Source of the DNA: Streptomyces wedmorensis
GTDB lineage: Bacteria; Actinomycetota; Actinomycetes; Streptomycetales; Streptomycetaceae
Length of the DNA: 64,000 bases
Assembly: GCF_000716445.1 (NCBI RefSeq)
Contig: NZ_JNWK01000012.1
Span: 62,001-126,000, forward strand
Direction of reading: 5' to 3'
The notes beneath the pieces are model-generated. The model saw nothing but the letters and a program-made list of their open reading frames with translations. It did no database searches and was not told the DNA's origin. Of the stretch, positions 17,302-25,567 are shown piece by piece (positions within the stretch are counted from its first letter, which is position 1; the number at the start of each line of letters is the position of its first letter). Made by a program: the position numbers and the translations under genes.

Positions 17302-17634
17302 ATGGGCACGCAGCACACCTACCGGGTCATCGTGCGCGGCACGTTCGACGGTCTGTCGGAGGAGAGCCGGGCCCGGCTGCTCGCCGAGGTGGACGCGCAC
17401 GGGCTGACCGCGATGCAGTTCACGGAGGAGGGCTCGCTCGCGTACGACCGGACGCTGAAGCACTTCTCGTACCGCCTGGTCGTCGTCTCCGACGCGGCGG
17501 ACGGCGACGAGATGGCGGGGGCGCTCGCCGAGGACCGGGTGGAGACCGCCCTCAGGGAGCTCGGCCACGCGCACGGGCCGCTGCGCTCGACCGTGACGGA
17601 CCTCGACACGATGAAGATCAACTACAAGCGCTGA
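17302..17634 (+). CDS. DUF6204-family protein
   Basis: A compact 110-aa protein (TYRVIVRGTFDGLSEESRAR, then LKHFSYRLVVV and TDLDTMKINY) typical of a small conserved Streptomyces family (DUF6204) of unknown function. It has no signal or membrane segment. ATG at 17302 follows a GGGAGTACGAGGA leader. Its last 13 bp overlap the convergent acetyltransferase gene. Confidence 0.8.
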   Translation: MGTQHTYRVIVRGTFDGLSEESRARLLAEVDAHGLTAMQFTEEGSLAYDRTLKHFSYRLVVVSDAADGDEMAGALAEDRVETALRELGHAHGPLRSTVTDLDTMKINYKR

Positions 17635-18188
17635 GTCGCGCCCTGCGGCTCCGGGGCCGTGATCGCCCAGCGTTCGTGGTCGCGCCAGGCTCCGTCGATG
17701 AACAGCATCGCCGGCGAGAACCCCTCCAGGCGGAAGCCCGCGCGGCGGACGAGCGCCCGGGACGCGGTGTTGCCCGGCTGGATGTTCGCCTCCAGGCGGT
17801 GCAGCTCCATCGGCCCGAAGGCGTACGCCAGGAGGACCCCGAGCGCCTCGGTGAGCAGGCCGCGCCCGGCGGCGTGCGCGAAGGCGCCGTAGCCGAGGGC
17901 GCCGCTCCGGAAGGCGCCGCGGACGATGTTGTTGATGTTGACGAACCCGGCGATCCGGCCGTCCTCCTCCCGCTCGCACACCAGGAAGCCGGCGCGCGCC
18001 GGATCCCCCAGGAGCGTGCCCGCGTACGTCGCGTACGCCTCCTCCGTGCACGGCGGGAAGAGCCACGGGCGGTGCAGGTCCCGGCTCTCGCGGGCACGGG
18101 CGGTGAACTCCCCCGCGTCGTCGGGCGAGAGGGCGCGCAGACCCACGCGGGGGCCGGCCACGAGGTACCGGCCGAGATCATCGGACAT
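17622..18188 (-). CDS. GNAT N-acetyltransferase, RimJ-like
   Basis: A 188-aa single-domain GNAT. Conserved features are VGLRALSPDDAGEF at the start, AGFVNINNIVRGAFRSGALGYGA, the acetyl-CoA loop region GRGLLTEALGVLLAYAF, and LEANIQPGNTASRALVRRAGFRLEG, which is characteristic of RimJ/RimL-type N-terminal acetyltransferases and related antibiotic-modifying enzymes. Substrate unknown. ATG at 18188. Confidence 0.88.
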   Translation of the reverse strand: MSDDLGRYLVAGPRVGLRALSPDDAGEFTARARESRDLHRPWLFPPCTEEAYATYAGTLLGDPARAGFLVCEREEDGRIAGFVNINNIVRGAFRSGALGYGAFAHAAGRGLLTEALGVLLAYAFGPMELHRLEANIQPGNTASRALVRRAGFRLEGFSPAMLFIDGAWRDHERWAITAPEPQGATQRL

Positions 18189-18201
18189 GGCGCCAGGCTA
18201 C

Positions 18202-18552
18202 TCAGCGGCGGGCGCTCTGGACGCGCGGCGGGCAGCTCTCGCCCTTGCGCACGACTCCGATCATGACCGTGGTGCGGCGGTCGAGGCCCGTGCCCGCCGC
18301 CGGGTACTGCGTGCAGACCTGCCAGCTCGGCGGCCACAGCACCCGCCGGTCCCGCCCGCTCACGTCGTGGACGTCGAGCCGGGTCCGGCGCGGGAGGCGG
18401 GTGAAGACCCGCCAGAGCCCGAGGCCCAGGAAGTCCGGCATCGGTCGCGCTTCGGCGTCGTCCCCGGCCGCGGCGGACTCCTCGGTCGAGGTCACGGCGA
18501 CGGCCGCGAGCGCGAGGACCGCTCCCGCGCCCACGACGGCGGCCCGCCTCAC
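18202..18552 (-). CDS. secreted PASTA-like domain protein
   Basis: A 116-aa protein with a short N-terminal signal peptide (residues 1-30, ending near SAAA), then one PASTA-like unit: MPDFLGLGLWRVF, DVHDVSGRDRRVLWPPSWQVC, and VCTQYPAAGT followed by a beta strand and a final Cys. Two cysteines could form a disulfide. PASTA units bind muropeptides in some proteins; single secreted ones in Streptomyces are of unknown role. Its GTG start overlaps the stop of the upstream LapA-like gene (GTGA), so the two are translationally coupled. Confidence 0.75.
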   Translation of the reverse strand: MRRAAVVGAGAVLALAAVAVTSTEESAAAGDDAEARPMPDFLGLGLWRVFTRLPRRTRLDVHDVSGRDRRVLWPPSWQVCTQYPAAGTGLDRRTTVMIGVVRKGESCPPRVQSARR

Positions 18553-18800
18553 TTCCGCCTCCGGGCCGCGGCGTAGTAGCCGCAGGCGGCGCCGAGGAGG
18601 GCGGTCGCGAGCAGGGCCATGTACAGGGGCATGGTCACTTCGGGGATCAGCAAGCGGATCTTGACCTCATGGGTGTTCTCGAAGATGAAGACGAGGGTGA
18701 GCACCGCGACGGCCGTCATCGCGATCCGGCCGGGAGCGAAGGCTCCGCTGAACCGGGACGTGCTCCCGTGCGCGGTCCTCTGCCTCTCCTTGGGACTCAT
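18549..18800 (-). CDS. LapA-domain small membrane protein
   Basis: An 83-aa protein with two transmembrane helices (about 28-46 and 57-78) and the LapA/DUF1049 signature FIFENTHEVKIRLLIPE between them. LapA-like proteins assist lipopolysaccharide assembly in Gram-negatives; in actinobacteria the role is unknown. ATG at 18800 follows GGAGAGGG. It is the first gene of a two-gene unit with the PASTA-like protein. Confidence 0.8.
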   Translation of the reverse strand: MSPKERQRTAHGSTSRFSGAFAPGRIAMTAVAVLTLVFIFENTHEVKIRLLIPEVTMPLYMALLATALLGAACGYYAAARRRK

Positions 18801-18910
18801 GCCCGGCCCTCTCCTCCGTCGTGCCGTCGGTCGTACCGGCCGACCGTCGTGGGACCAGAATGGGCCGAGCGGAGCCTCACTGGATCGGTGGGGAGAGCCG
18901 TACGGGTGAC

Positions 18911-18921
18911 TTGTCAGACAA
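18911..18921. promoter_or_regulatory. GntR-type operator TTGTCAGACAA upstream of the GntR gene
   Basis: A palindrome with 5-bp arms around one central base, fitting the GT-N3-AC core of FadR/HutC-type GntR operators. It lies 67 bp before the GntR start and overlaps the -35 region of a possible promoter (TACCGT at 18932-18937 as -10). The same sequence on the other strand occurs at 19877-19887 at the start of add; a shared core ACTTGTCWGACAAC is present at both. Confidence 0.7.
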
Positions 18922-18987
18922 CGAGGGCCGCTACCGTGGGTGCCGGACACCGGCGGAGAGCAGGCCGGGACGAGACGAGGAGGGGCC

Positions 18988-19758
18988 GTGGCGGTCAGCG
19001 GACAGCGGCGGCGGCCGGTCGTGGCGCTCTACGAGCGGATCGCGGACGCCGTCCACGACGGCACCTACCCGCCGGGGTCGACCCTCCCCTCCGAGCCGAA
19101 GCTCGCCGCCGAGCTGGGCGTGAGCCGGCCCGCCCTGCGCGAGGCGCTCCTGCTGCTCCAGGAGGACGGCGTCCTGACCGTACGCCGAGGGGTCGGCCGC
19201 ACGGTCAACGACCGCCCGCCCCGGCGCGGGTTCGAGCACGTCCAGCCTCTGGAGGAGCTCATCGGCGCCGGTACGCCGCTGCGCGTGAGGGCACTGCTGC
19301 GCACCGTCGAGGAGCCGACCGACTTCACCACCCAGCACCTGCTCGCCCCGGCCCGCGCCGAGCTGCGCTTCTGGGAGTCCGTGCTGACCGGCGAGGGCAC
19401 CGCGGCGGCCCTCAGCCACGAGTGGGCGGCGCCGGACGAGCTGCTCGACCGGGTCCACCCCGAGTTCGCCCGCGCCCTGCGCGAGGCGGAGCCCGGCACC
19501 ACGGCGGAGCCCGGCGGCGCCGCCGTCTCCATGCTGTCGGTGCTCGTCGGGGCCTCCCGCGAGACGGCGCTGAGCGCGCACAGCGGCATCACGGCCACCC
19601 TGCTCGGACGCCGCCGCGGCGAGCAGCTCCGCCGCCCCGCCGACACCCCCGCGGTCCTGGTCACCCAGGTCGTACGCGTCGGCGAGACCCCGGTCCTTGC
19701 CGCCAAGCACATGCTTCCCACGGGCGCCCCCGCCCTGCCGGTCCTCCAGTCCCACTGA
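18988..19758 (+). CDS. GntR-family transcriptional regulator
   Basis: A 256-aa regulator. The N-terminal winged HTH (about 10-75) is clear: [40 protein letters not shown], then the wing [13 protein letters not shown]. The C-terminal domain resembles a UTRA/HutC ligand-binding domain ([31 protein letters not shown]). AGGAGG at 18978-18983 sets the GTG start at 18988. It probably represses itself and the adenosine deaminase gene 113 bp downstream, because both carry the same palindrome. The effector is unknown; a nucleoside or derepressing purine is a natural guess. Confidence 0.88.
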   Translation: MAVSGQRRRPVVALYERIADAVHDGTYPPGSTLPSEPKLAAELGVSRPALREALLLLQEDGVLTVRRGVGRTVNDRPPRRGFEHVQPLEELIGAGTPLRVRALLRTVEEPTDFTTQHLLAPARAELRFWESVLTGEGTAAALSHEWAAPDELLDRVHPEFARALREAEPGTTAEPGGAAVSMLSVLVGASRETALSAHSGITATLLGRRRGEQLRRPADTPAVLVTQVVRVGETPVLAAKHMLPTGAPALPVLQSH

Positions 19759-19856
19759 GCCTCGCCGGACCGCCCGCCGGCCCGCCTCTCACCGCCCCGC
19801 ACCTCGTGCGAGCGGGTCCTGTCACGGCCCTCACAGCACCCGCCCCGGGTGTGGCG

Positions 19857-19887
19857 TACACTTCCCGGCCATGCACTTGTCTGACAA
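19857..19887 (+). promoter_or_regulatory. leaderless add promoter with GntR operator over the start codon
   Basis: TACACT at 19857-19862 looks like a -10 box 8 nt before the add ATG and no ribosome-binding site is present, so the mRNA is probably leaderless. TTGTCTGACAA at 19877-19887 covers codons 3-6 and would place a bound GntR repressor across the transcription start. Confidence 0.55.
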
Positions 19888-20959
19888 CCCTGCCACGCCT
19901 GCCGCCGCCACCGTTTCCGAGTGGATCCGCCGGGCCCCCAAGGCCGTCCTCCACGATCACCTCGACGGCGGGCTGCGCCCCGCGACCATCGTCGAGCTGG
20001 CGCGGGCGTGCGGCTACACCGCGCTGCCGACCGAGGACCCGGCCGCGCTCGCGGTGTGGTTCCGGGACGCCGCCGACTCCGGTTCGCTGGAGCGGTACCT
20101 GGAGACCTTCGCCCACACGTGCGCGGTGATGCAGACCCGCGAGGCGCTGACCCGCATCGCGGCCGAGTGCGCCGAGGACCTGGCGGCGGACGGCGTCGTC
20201 TACGCCGAGATCCGCTACGCCCCCGAGCAGCACCTGGAGGGCGGGCTGACCCTCGACGAGGTCGTCGAGGCGGTCAACGACGGCTTCCGCGAGGGCGAGC
20301 GCCGCACCGGCGGCCGGATCACCGTCCGTACGCTGCTCACCGGCATGCGCCACACCGACCGCTCCCTGGAGATCGCGGAGCTCACGGTCGCGCACCGGGA
20401 CAACGGCGTGGCGGGCTTCGACATAGCCGGCGGCGAGATCGGCAACCCGCCGGCCCGCCACCTCCCCGCCTTCCAGCACCTGAAGCGGGAGAACTGCCAC
20501 TTCACGATCCACGCGGGCGAGGCCGTCGGCGCGGAGTCGATCCACGAGGCCGTGCAGGTCTGCGGCACCGAGCGGATCGGCCACGGCGTGCGCATCACGG
20601 ACGACATCGCCGAGGACGGCACCCTGGGCCGGCTGGCCTCGTACGTCCGCGACAACCGCATCGCCCTGGAGGTCTGCCCGACCTCCAACCTCCAGACGGG
20701 CGCCGCCAAGGACTACGCCTCGCACCCGATCGACGAGCTGCGCCGTCTCGGTTTCCGGATCACCCTGAACACCGACAACCGCCTGGTCTCCGGCACCACC
20801 ATGAGCGAGGAGTTCCAGCACATGGTCGACGCCTTCGGCTACGGTCCCGAGGTCTTCGAGGAGTTCACCGTCGCCGCCCTGGACGCGGCCTTCCTCCCCC
20901 TGCCCGAGCGGCAGCGCCTCATCGACGAGATCGTCCGCCCGGGCTACGCGGCACTGTAG
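19871..20959 (+). CDS. add: adenosine deaminase
   Basis: A 362-aa cytosolic zinc enzyme of the adenosine/AMP deaminase family, converting adenosine or deoxyadenosine to inosine forms in purine salvage. Zinc and catalytic residues are H28 and H30 ([10 protein letters not shown]), H214 with the proton-shuttling E217 (HAGEAVG), H238 (GHGVRI) and D302 ([11 protein letters not shown]). The usual second Asp after D302 is Asn here, seen in some actinobacterial members. The ATG at 19871 is chosen because the frame upstream is non-coding in character and the palindrome and -10 box place the transcript start there. Likely controlled by the adjacent GntR protein. Confidence 0.92.
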   Translation: MHLSDNPATPAAATVSEWIRRAPKAVLHDHLDGGLRPATIVELARACGYTALPTEDPAALAVWFRDAADSGSLERYLETFAHTCAVMQTREALTRIAAECAEDLAADGVVYAEIRYAPEQHLEGGLTLDEVVEAVNDGFREGERRTGGRITVRTLLTGMRHTDRSLEIAELTVAHRDNGVAGFDIAGGEIGNPPARHLPAFQHLKRENCHFTIHAGEAVGAESIHEAVQVCGTERIGHGVRITDDIAEDGTLGRLASYVRDNRIALEVCPTSNLQTGAAKDYASHPIDELRRLGFRITLNTDNRLVSGTTMSEEFQHMVDAFGYGPEVFEEFTVAALDAAFLPLPERQRLIDEIVRPGYAAL

Positions 20960-21022
20960 GACCCGCCCGCCCCGCCCGCCGGGAAGGTCCTTGCCGGTCC
21001 TCCCCCGCACCACCGGCGGTTC

Positions 21023-21050
21023 CGGCGCCCCCGTGTCCTCGGGGGCGCCG
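21023..21050. terminator. bidirectional terminator between add and the peptidase operon
   Basis: A perfect 10-bp stem (21023-21032 with 21041-21050) with an 8-nt loop lies between the convergent genes ending at 20959 and 21119. Confidence 0.75.
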
Positions 21051-21118
21051 TCTCCTGTCTCGGAGCCGTGGACGACGGCGGGCGGCCCGGCGGTCGACGC
21101 GCCGGTCACGTCGGGCGC

Positions 21119-22195
21119 TCAGAGCAGCGCCGGTACGTCCAGGGTCAGGGTCGCCGATTCCGTGTCGAGCACGGCCGGTACGCCGAGGGGGATGGTGAGG
21201 GCCGTCGCGCTGTGGCCGAAGCCGAGCTCTTCGACGACCGGGATGCCGAGCGGGGCGAGGCGGTCGTGGAGTACGGCGCGGACCTCCTCGTAGGGGCCGC
21301 AGTCGACCCAGGACCCGAGGGCGACGCCCGCGAGGCCGTCGAGGAGGCCGGAGCGGATGAGTTGGGTGAGGACGCGGTCGAGTCGGTACGGTTCCTCGCC
21401 CACGTCTTCGAGGAGGAGCAGGCCGCCGCGCGCCGAGGAGCGGGCGTGCGGGGTGGCGAGGTCGGCGGCGAGGAGGCTGGCGCAGCCGCCGAGCGTGACG
21501 CCGTGCGCGCGGCCGGGCACCAGGGCCCGGGCGGTCTCCAGGCCGAGCGTGCGGACCGTCTCCGGTTCGAACAGGGTGGCCCGCAGGGACTCCTGGGTGC
21601 GCGCGTCCGAGAGGAAGGTGCCGGCCGCGACCATCGGGCCGTGCAGGGTGGCGAAGCCCGCGCGGACGGCGAAGGCCTCGTGGAGGGCGGTGACGTCGCT
21701 GTAGCCGACGAACGCCTTGGGTCCGGCCGCCCTGACCGCCCCCCAGTCGACCAGGTCGACCATGCGCTGCGCGCCGAAGCCGCCCCGCGCGCAGATGACG
21801 GCGGAGACCGAGGGGTCGCACCAGGCCTCGGTCAGGTCCCGGGCCCGCGCCCGGTCCTCGCCCGCGAGGTGTGCGAGGGCGGGATGGGCGTCCAGGACGT
21901 GCGGGGCGACGACCGGATCCAGGCCCCAGCGGCGCAGGATGCCGAGCCCCGCCCGGAGCCGGTCCTCGGGGATGGGCCCGCAGGGTGCGACGACGGCGAC
22001 GCGGGCCCCGGGACGGAGCCGCTCGGCGCGGGCCAGGGGTTCGACGGCGGGGGCCGGGGGTGCGACGGCGGGGGCCGGGGGTGCGACGGCGGAATACGGG
22101 GCTCGGGTGGCGCCAGGGGTCCCGGTGACCTCGGGGGTCCCGGTGACCTCGGGCTTCGCGGGCGTCCCAGGGGCCCCGGGCGTCCCGGTGCTCAT
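21119..22195 (-). CDS. S66 family LD-carboxypeptidase / MccF-like peptidase
   Basis: A 358-aa serine peptidase of family S66, which cleaves the L,D bond of murein tetrapeptides (LdcA) or peptidyl-nucleotides (MccF). The catalytic triad regions are visible: Ser in FVGYSDVTALHEAF, Glu in LEDVGEEPYRLDR and His in LGFGHS; ARGGFGAQRMVD is the conserved cap of the active site. The first 50 residues are a Pro/Ala/Thr-rich tail encoded by two short tandem repeats and are probably disordered. The ATG overlaps the stop of the S9 peptidase gene (ATGA). It is the last gene of a four-peptidase operon. Confidence 0.87.
   Translation of the reverse strand: MSTGTPGAPGTPAKPEVTGTPEVTGTPGATRAPYSAVAPPAPAVAPPAPAVEPLARAERLRPGARVAVVAPCGPIPEDRLRAGLGILRRWGLDPVVAPHVLDAHPALAHLAGEDRARARDLTEAWCDPSVSAVICARGGFGAQRMVDLVDWGAVRAAGPKAFVGYSDVTALHEAFAVRAGFATLHGPMVAAGTFLSDARTQESLRATLFEPETVRTLGLETARALVPGRAHGVTLGGCASLLAADLATPHARSSARGGLLLLEDVGEEPYRLDRVLTQLIRSGLLDGLAGVALGSWVDCGPYEEVRAVLHDRLAPLGIPVVEELGFGHSATALTIPLGVPAVLDTESATLTLDVPALL
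22042..22153. repeat. two minisatellites in the S66 peptidase N-terminus
   Basis: A 21-bp unit is repeated about 2.4 times at 22042-22092 and an 18-bp unit twice at 22118-22153. Both keep the reading frame (multiples of 3) and encode PPAPAVA-like and EVTGTP repeats near the N-terminus. Confidence 0.8.
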
Positions 22196-24195
22196 GAGCG
22201 GTACTCCAGGGGCGCCACGTCCGTGCGGTCGATGCCGAAGGTCCTTACGTACAGGGCGAGTTCGGCCTCCAGGGCGCGGATGATCGTGTCGTCCCTGCGG
22301 AAGCCGTGCCCTTCCCCCTCGAAGGCGAGGTAGGCGTGCGGGACGCCCCGGCCGGCCGCGCGGGCGAGGAGGCGCTCGGCCTGGGCGGGCGGACAGATGA
22401 CGTCGTCGAGCCCCTGGAGCAGCAGGAAGGGGGCGGTGACCCGGTCGACGTGCTCGACGGGCGAGCGCTCCTTGTAGCGGGCCGGGACCTGGTCGAGCGG
22501 TCCGACCAGGCCGTGGAGGTACTGGGACTCGAAGTCGTGGGTCTCGCCGGTCGCCCAGGCCGACAGGTCGAGGACGGGATAGATGATCGTGCCGCAGGCG
22601 TACACGTCCGTGGCCACGAGGGAGGCCGCCGCCGTCCAGCCGCCGGCGCTGCCGCCCCGTACGGCGAGCCGGGCCGGGTCCGCCGTGCCCTCGGCGGCGA
22701 GCGCCGCGGCCACGGCGGCGCAGTCCTCGACGTCCACGACGCCCCACTGCTCGCGCAGCCGCTCCCGGTACTCCCGTCCGTAGCCGGTGGAGCCGCCGTA
22801 GTTGACCTCGGCGACGCCGATCCCCCGCGAGGTGAAGTAGGCGATCTCCAGGTCGAGGACGAGCGGGGCGCGGCCGGTGGGTCCGCCGTGCGCCCAGATG
22901 ACGTAGGGCGGCCGTTCGTCGGCGGGTCCGGTGAAGCCCGGGTGGCGGGGCGGGTGGACCTGCGCGTGGATCTCCCGCCCGCCGGGCCCGGTGAAGGTGC
23001 GGAGACGGGGCTCCGGGTAGTAGGCGGGATCGACGGCGTCCGTGTGCGCGGCACCCACGACCCGGGTGCGGCCGGTACTGGTGTCCAGTTCGACGAGTTC
23101 GCAGGAGGTGTGCGGTCCGGCGGCGGCGCCGACCACCCGGGTGCCGTGCGCGGCGAGGGTCGAGGCCCACTCGGTCCAGGGTCCCGCGGCGTCGACGAGG
23201 GTGCCGCTGTCGGGGTCGAGGATCCCGAGGGAGGTGGTCCCCTTGCCGTGGACGACGGCGATCAGTCCGTTCTCCAGGGGGGTGAACCAGCTGAGCCCGA
23301 TCTTCCAGAGCGGGCCGCCGAACTCCTCGGCGCGGGGGCAGAGGGCGACGGTTTCGCCGAGTTCGCCGCCGGCGCCGAACTCGGCCCGGTAGAGGTTCCA
23401 CCATCCCGTGCGGTCGCTGACGAGCAGCAGGCGTCCGGCCGCGTCCCAGCCGACCTGCGGGATCGACTCGGCGGGTCCGCCCGCGACGGTCCTGACCTCC
23501 CGGAAGGTGCCGTCGGGGGCGACGTCGGCGATCCGCACCTCGGTGCCGTCCCAGGGCATCCGGGGGTGGTCCCACGCGATCCAGGCGACCCGGCGCCCGT
23601 CCGGCGAGACCCGGGGTCCGGTGACGAACCGGTGCCGCGCGTCGGTGAGTTCGCGTACGGCGGCACGGTCTTCGGCGGCCGTTCCGTCCAGCGGGACGGC
23701 GGCGAGCATCCTGCGCACGTCGGTGGGCTCGGGTCCGGTGAACTCCTCCAGGACGCACCACACCTCGCCCAGCTCCGGCCGGACGACCGGATCCACCCAG
23801 CGCAGTCCGTCGCCGGTCGCGGAGACGGGGGTGAGGGGGCGCGGCCGCGCACCGGGCGCGGCGTCGGGCTCGTACGCGTACAGCCGCTGGTCGGGGAAGT
23901 GGGAGAAGACGACGAGCGGTCCGCCGGTGGGGCGGGCGACCGCGGCCCAGGGCTGCCCGCCGTACTCGACGACCCGGCTCCGGACGTTCCACGGAGGGGG
24001 CAGCACGCTGTCCTCGGTGCCGTCGGCGCGCCGACGGACGAGGGCGCGCCGGCCGCCCTCGGCGGGGCGGGGCGCGGTCCACCACAGTTCGTCGCCGACG
24101 GTGCCGAGGTAGTCGGGCCGTCCGTCGTGCGCGGCGGTGAGCACCGCGTCGACGGGTGAGGGCCAGCTGCCGTACCCGGCCGTGGTCGTGGTCAT
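22192..24195 (-). CDS. S9 prolyl oligopeptidase family peptidase
   Basis: A 667-aa serine peptidase with an N-terminal beta-propeller (about 1-400; repeats such as VSPDGRRVAWIAWD) and a C-terminal alpha/beta-hydrolase domain. The catalytic triad is S516 (RGGSAGG), D597 or D598 (LLLQGLDDVICPP) and H630 (GEGHGFR). No signal peptide, so it should be cytosolic and act on short peptides admitted by the propeller. The ATG at 24195, 6 codons inside the longest frame, is chosen for the GGGGGAG site before it. It lies 37 bp after the M20 gene and overlaps the S66 gene by 4 bp. Confidence 0.9.
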   Translation of the reverse strand: MTTTTAGYGSWPSPVDAVLTAAHDGRPDYLGTVGDELWWTAPRPAEGGRRALVRRRADGTEDSVLPPPWNVRSRVVEYGGQPWAAVARPTGGPLVVFSHFPDQRLYAYEPDAAPGARPRPLTPVSATGDGLRWVDPVVRPELGEVWCVLEEFTGPEPTDVRRMLAAVPLDGTAAEDRAAVRELTDARHRFVTGPRVSPDGRRVAWIAWDHPRMPWDGTEVRIADVAPDGTFREVRTVAGGPAESIPQVGWDAAGRLLLVSDRTGWWNLYRAEFGAGGELGETVALCPRAEEFGGPLWKIGLSWFTPLENGLIAVVHGKGTTSLGILDPDSGTLVDAAGPWTEWASTLAAHGTRVVGAAAGPHTSCELVELDTSTGRTRVVGAAHTDAVDPAYYPEPRLRTFTGPGGREIHAQVHPPRHPGFTGPADERPPYVIWAHGGPTGRAPLVLDLEIAYFTSRGIGVAEVNYGGSTGYGREYRERLREQWGVVDVEDCAAVAAALAAEGTADPARLAVRGGSAGGWTAAASLVATDVYACGTIIYPVLDLSAWATGETHDFESQYLHGLVGPLDQVPARYKERSPVEHVDRVTAPFLLLQGLDDVICPPAQAERLLARAAGRGVPHAYLAFEGEGHGFRRDDTIIRALEAELALYVRTFGIDRTDVAPLEYRS

Positions 24196-24232
24196 CTCGG
24201 CTCCCCCTGTCACAGGTCCGTCCCCTCTTGTC

Positions 24233-25567
24233 CTACGCGGACTTCAGATAGTGGTCGAGCACGCGGGTGCCGAAGTGGAGGGCGTCCACCGGCACGCGTT
24301 CGTCGACGCCGTGGAAAAGCGCGCCGTAGTCGAGGTCCGGGGGCAGCCGGAGCGGCGAGAAGCCGTACCCGGTGATGCCGAGCCGGGAGAACTGCTTGGC
24401 GTCGGTGCCGCCGGACATCGTGTACGGCACGACGTGTCCTGTCGGGTCGAAGCGCTCGACGGCGGCCCGGAGCTTGGCGAAGGTCGGCGAGTCGACCGGG
24501 GCCTCCAGAGGCACTTCGCGGTGGTGGAACTCCCAGGTCACGTCCGGTCCGGTGAGCCGGTCCATGGTCGCGGCGAACTCCTCCTCCGCGCCCGGCAGCA
24601 TCCGCCCGTCGACGTACGCGACCGCCTGTCCCGGGATGACGTTGACCTTGTAACCGGCGTCCAGCATCGTCGGGTTGGCGCTGCTGCGGACGGTCGACTC
24701 GACGACCGCGGCGGCGGGTCCGAGCTTGTCGAGGAGCAGGTCGACGTCGAGGTCGGGCGCCGTGGTGTCGATCTCGATGCCGTGCAGCGCGGCGAGTTCG
24801 GTGAGCGCGGCGCGGACGGTCGCGGTGAGGCGGACCGGCCAGGTGTGGGCGCCGATGCGGGCGACGGCGGCGGCGAGGCGGGTGACGGCGTTCGCCGTGT
24901 TCACCTTGGAGCCGTGGCCGGCCCGGCCGTGGGCGGTCAGCTTGAGCCAGGCGGTGCCCCGCTCCCCCGCCGCGATCGGGTAGAGGGTGGTGCCGGGCGT
25001 GGGGTGGAAGCTGAACGCCCCGGACTCGCTGATGCCCTCCGTGCAGCCCTCGAAGAGTCCGGCGTGCCGGTCGGCGAGGAAGCCGGAGCCGTCCTCGGCG
25101 CTCGCCTCCTCGTCGGCGGTGTAGGCGAGGACGATGTCGCGGCGGGGCCGGACGCCCTGGCGGGCCCAGGAGCGGACGACGGCCAGGACCATCGCGTCCA
25201 TGTTCTTCATGTCGACGGCGCCCCGCCCCCACACGAGGCCGTCGCGGACCTCGCCGGAGAAGGGGTGCACGGACCATTCGGCGGGGTCGGCGGGGACCAC
25301 GTCCAGATGGCCGTGGACGAGGAGCGCCTCGGCCGAGGGGTCGGTGCCGGGGATGCGGGCCACGACGTTGGTGCGGCCGGGGGTGCGCTCCAGGAGCGTG
25401 GGCTCGATGCCGGCTGCGGCGAGCCGCTCGGCGACGTACTCGGCGGCGGGCCGCTCCCGGCAGTCGCCTCCGCCGCGGTTGGTGGTGTCGATGCGGATGA
25501 GCTCGGAGGTGAAGGTGACCACCTCGTCGAGCGCCGCCGTGTCCGGTCCGCGGACCTCCTCAGCCAT
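24233..25567 (-). CDS. M20-family metallopeptidase (dipeptidase/deacetylase type)
   Basis: A 444-aa zinc-dependent hydrolase of family M20. Metal ligands and catalytic residues include H87 and the neighbouring D89 (VHGHLDVVP), D119 (GRGAVDMKNM), the catalytic/ligand pair E153-E154 (TADEEAS) and a dimerisation-domain His in AHGRAGHGSKVN; a late His is expected in LHFGTR. It probably cleaves dipeptides or N-acyl amino acids in the cytoplasm. Its ATG overlaps the end of the DppA-like gene by 8 bp. Confidence 0.9.
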   Translation of the reverse strand: MAEEVRGPDTAALDEVVTFTSELIRIDTTNRGGGDCRERPAAEYVAERLAAAGIEPTLLERTPGRTNVVARIPGTDPSAEALLVHGHLDVVPADPAEWSVHPFSGEVRDGLVWGRGAVDMKNMDAMVLAVVRSWARQGVRPRRDIVLAYTADEEASAEDGSGFLADRHAGLFEGCTEGISESGAFSFHPTPGTTLYPIAAGERGTAWLKLTAHGRAGHGSKVNTANAVTRLAAAVARIGAHTWPVRLTATVRAALTELAALHGIEIDTTAPDLDVDLLLDKLGPAAAVVESTVRSSANPTMLDAGYKVNVIPGQAVAYVDGRMLPGAEEEFAATMDRLTGPDVTWEFHHREVPLEAPVDSPTFAKLRAAVERFDPTGHVVPYTMSGGTDAKQFSRLGITGYGFSPLRLPPDLDYGALFHGVDERVPVDALHFGTRVLDHYLKSA

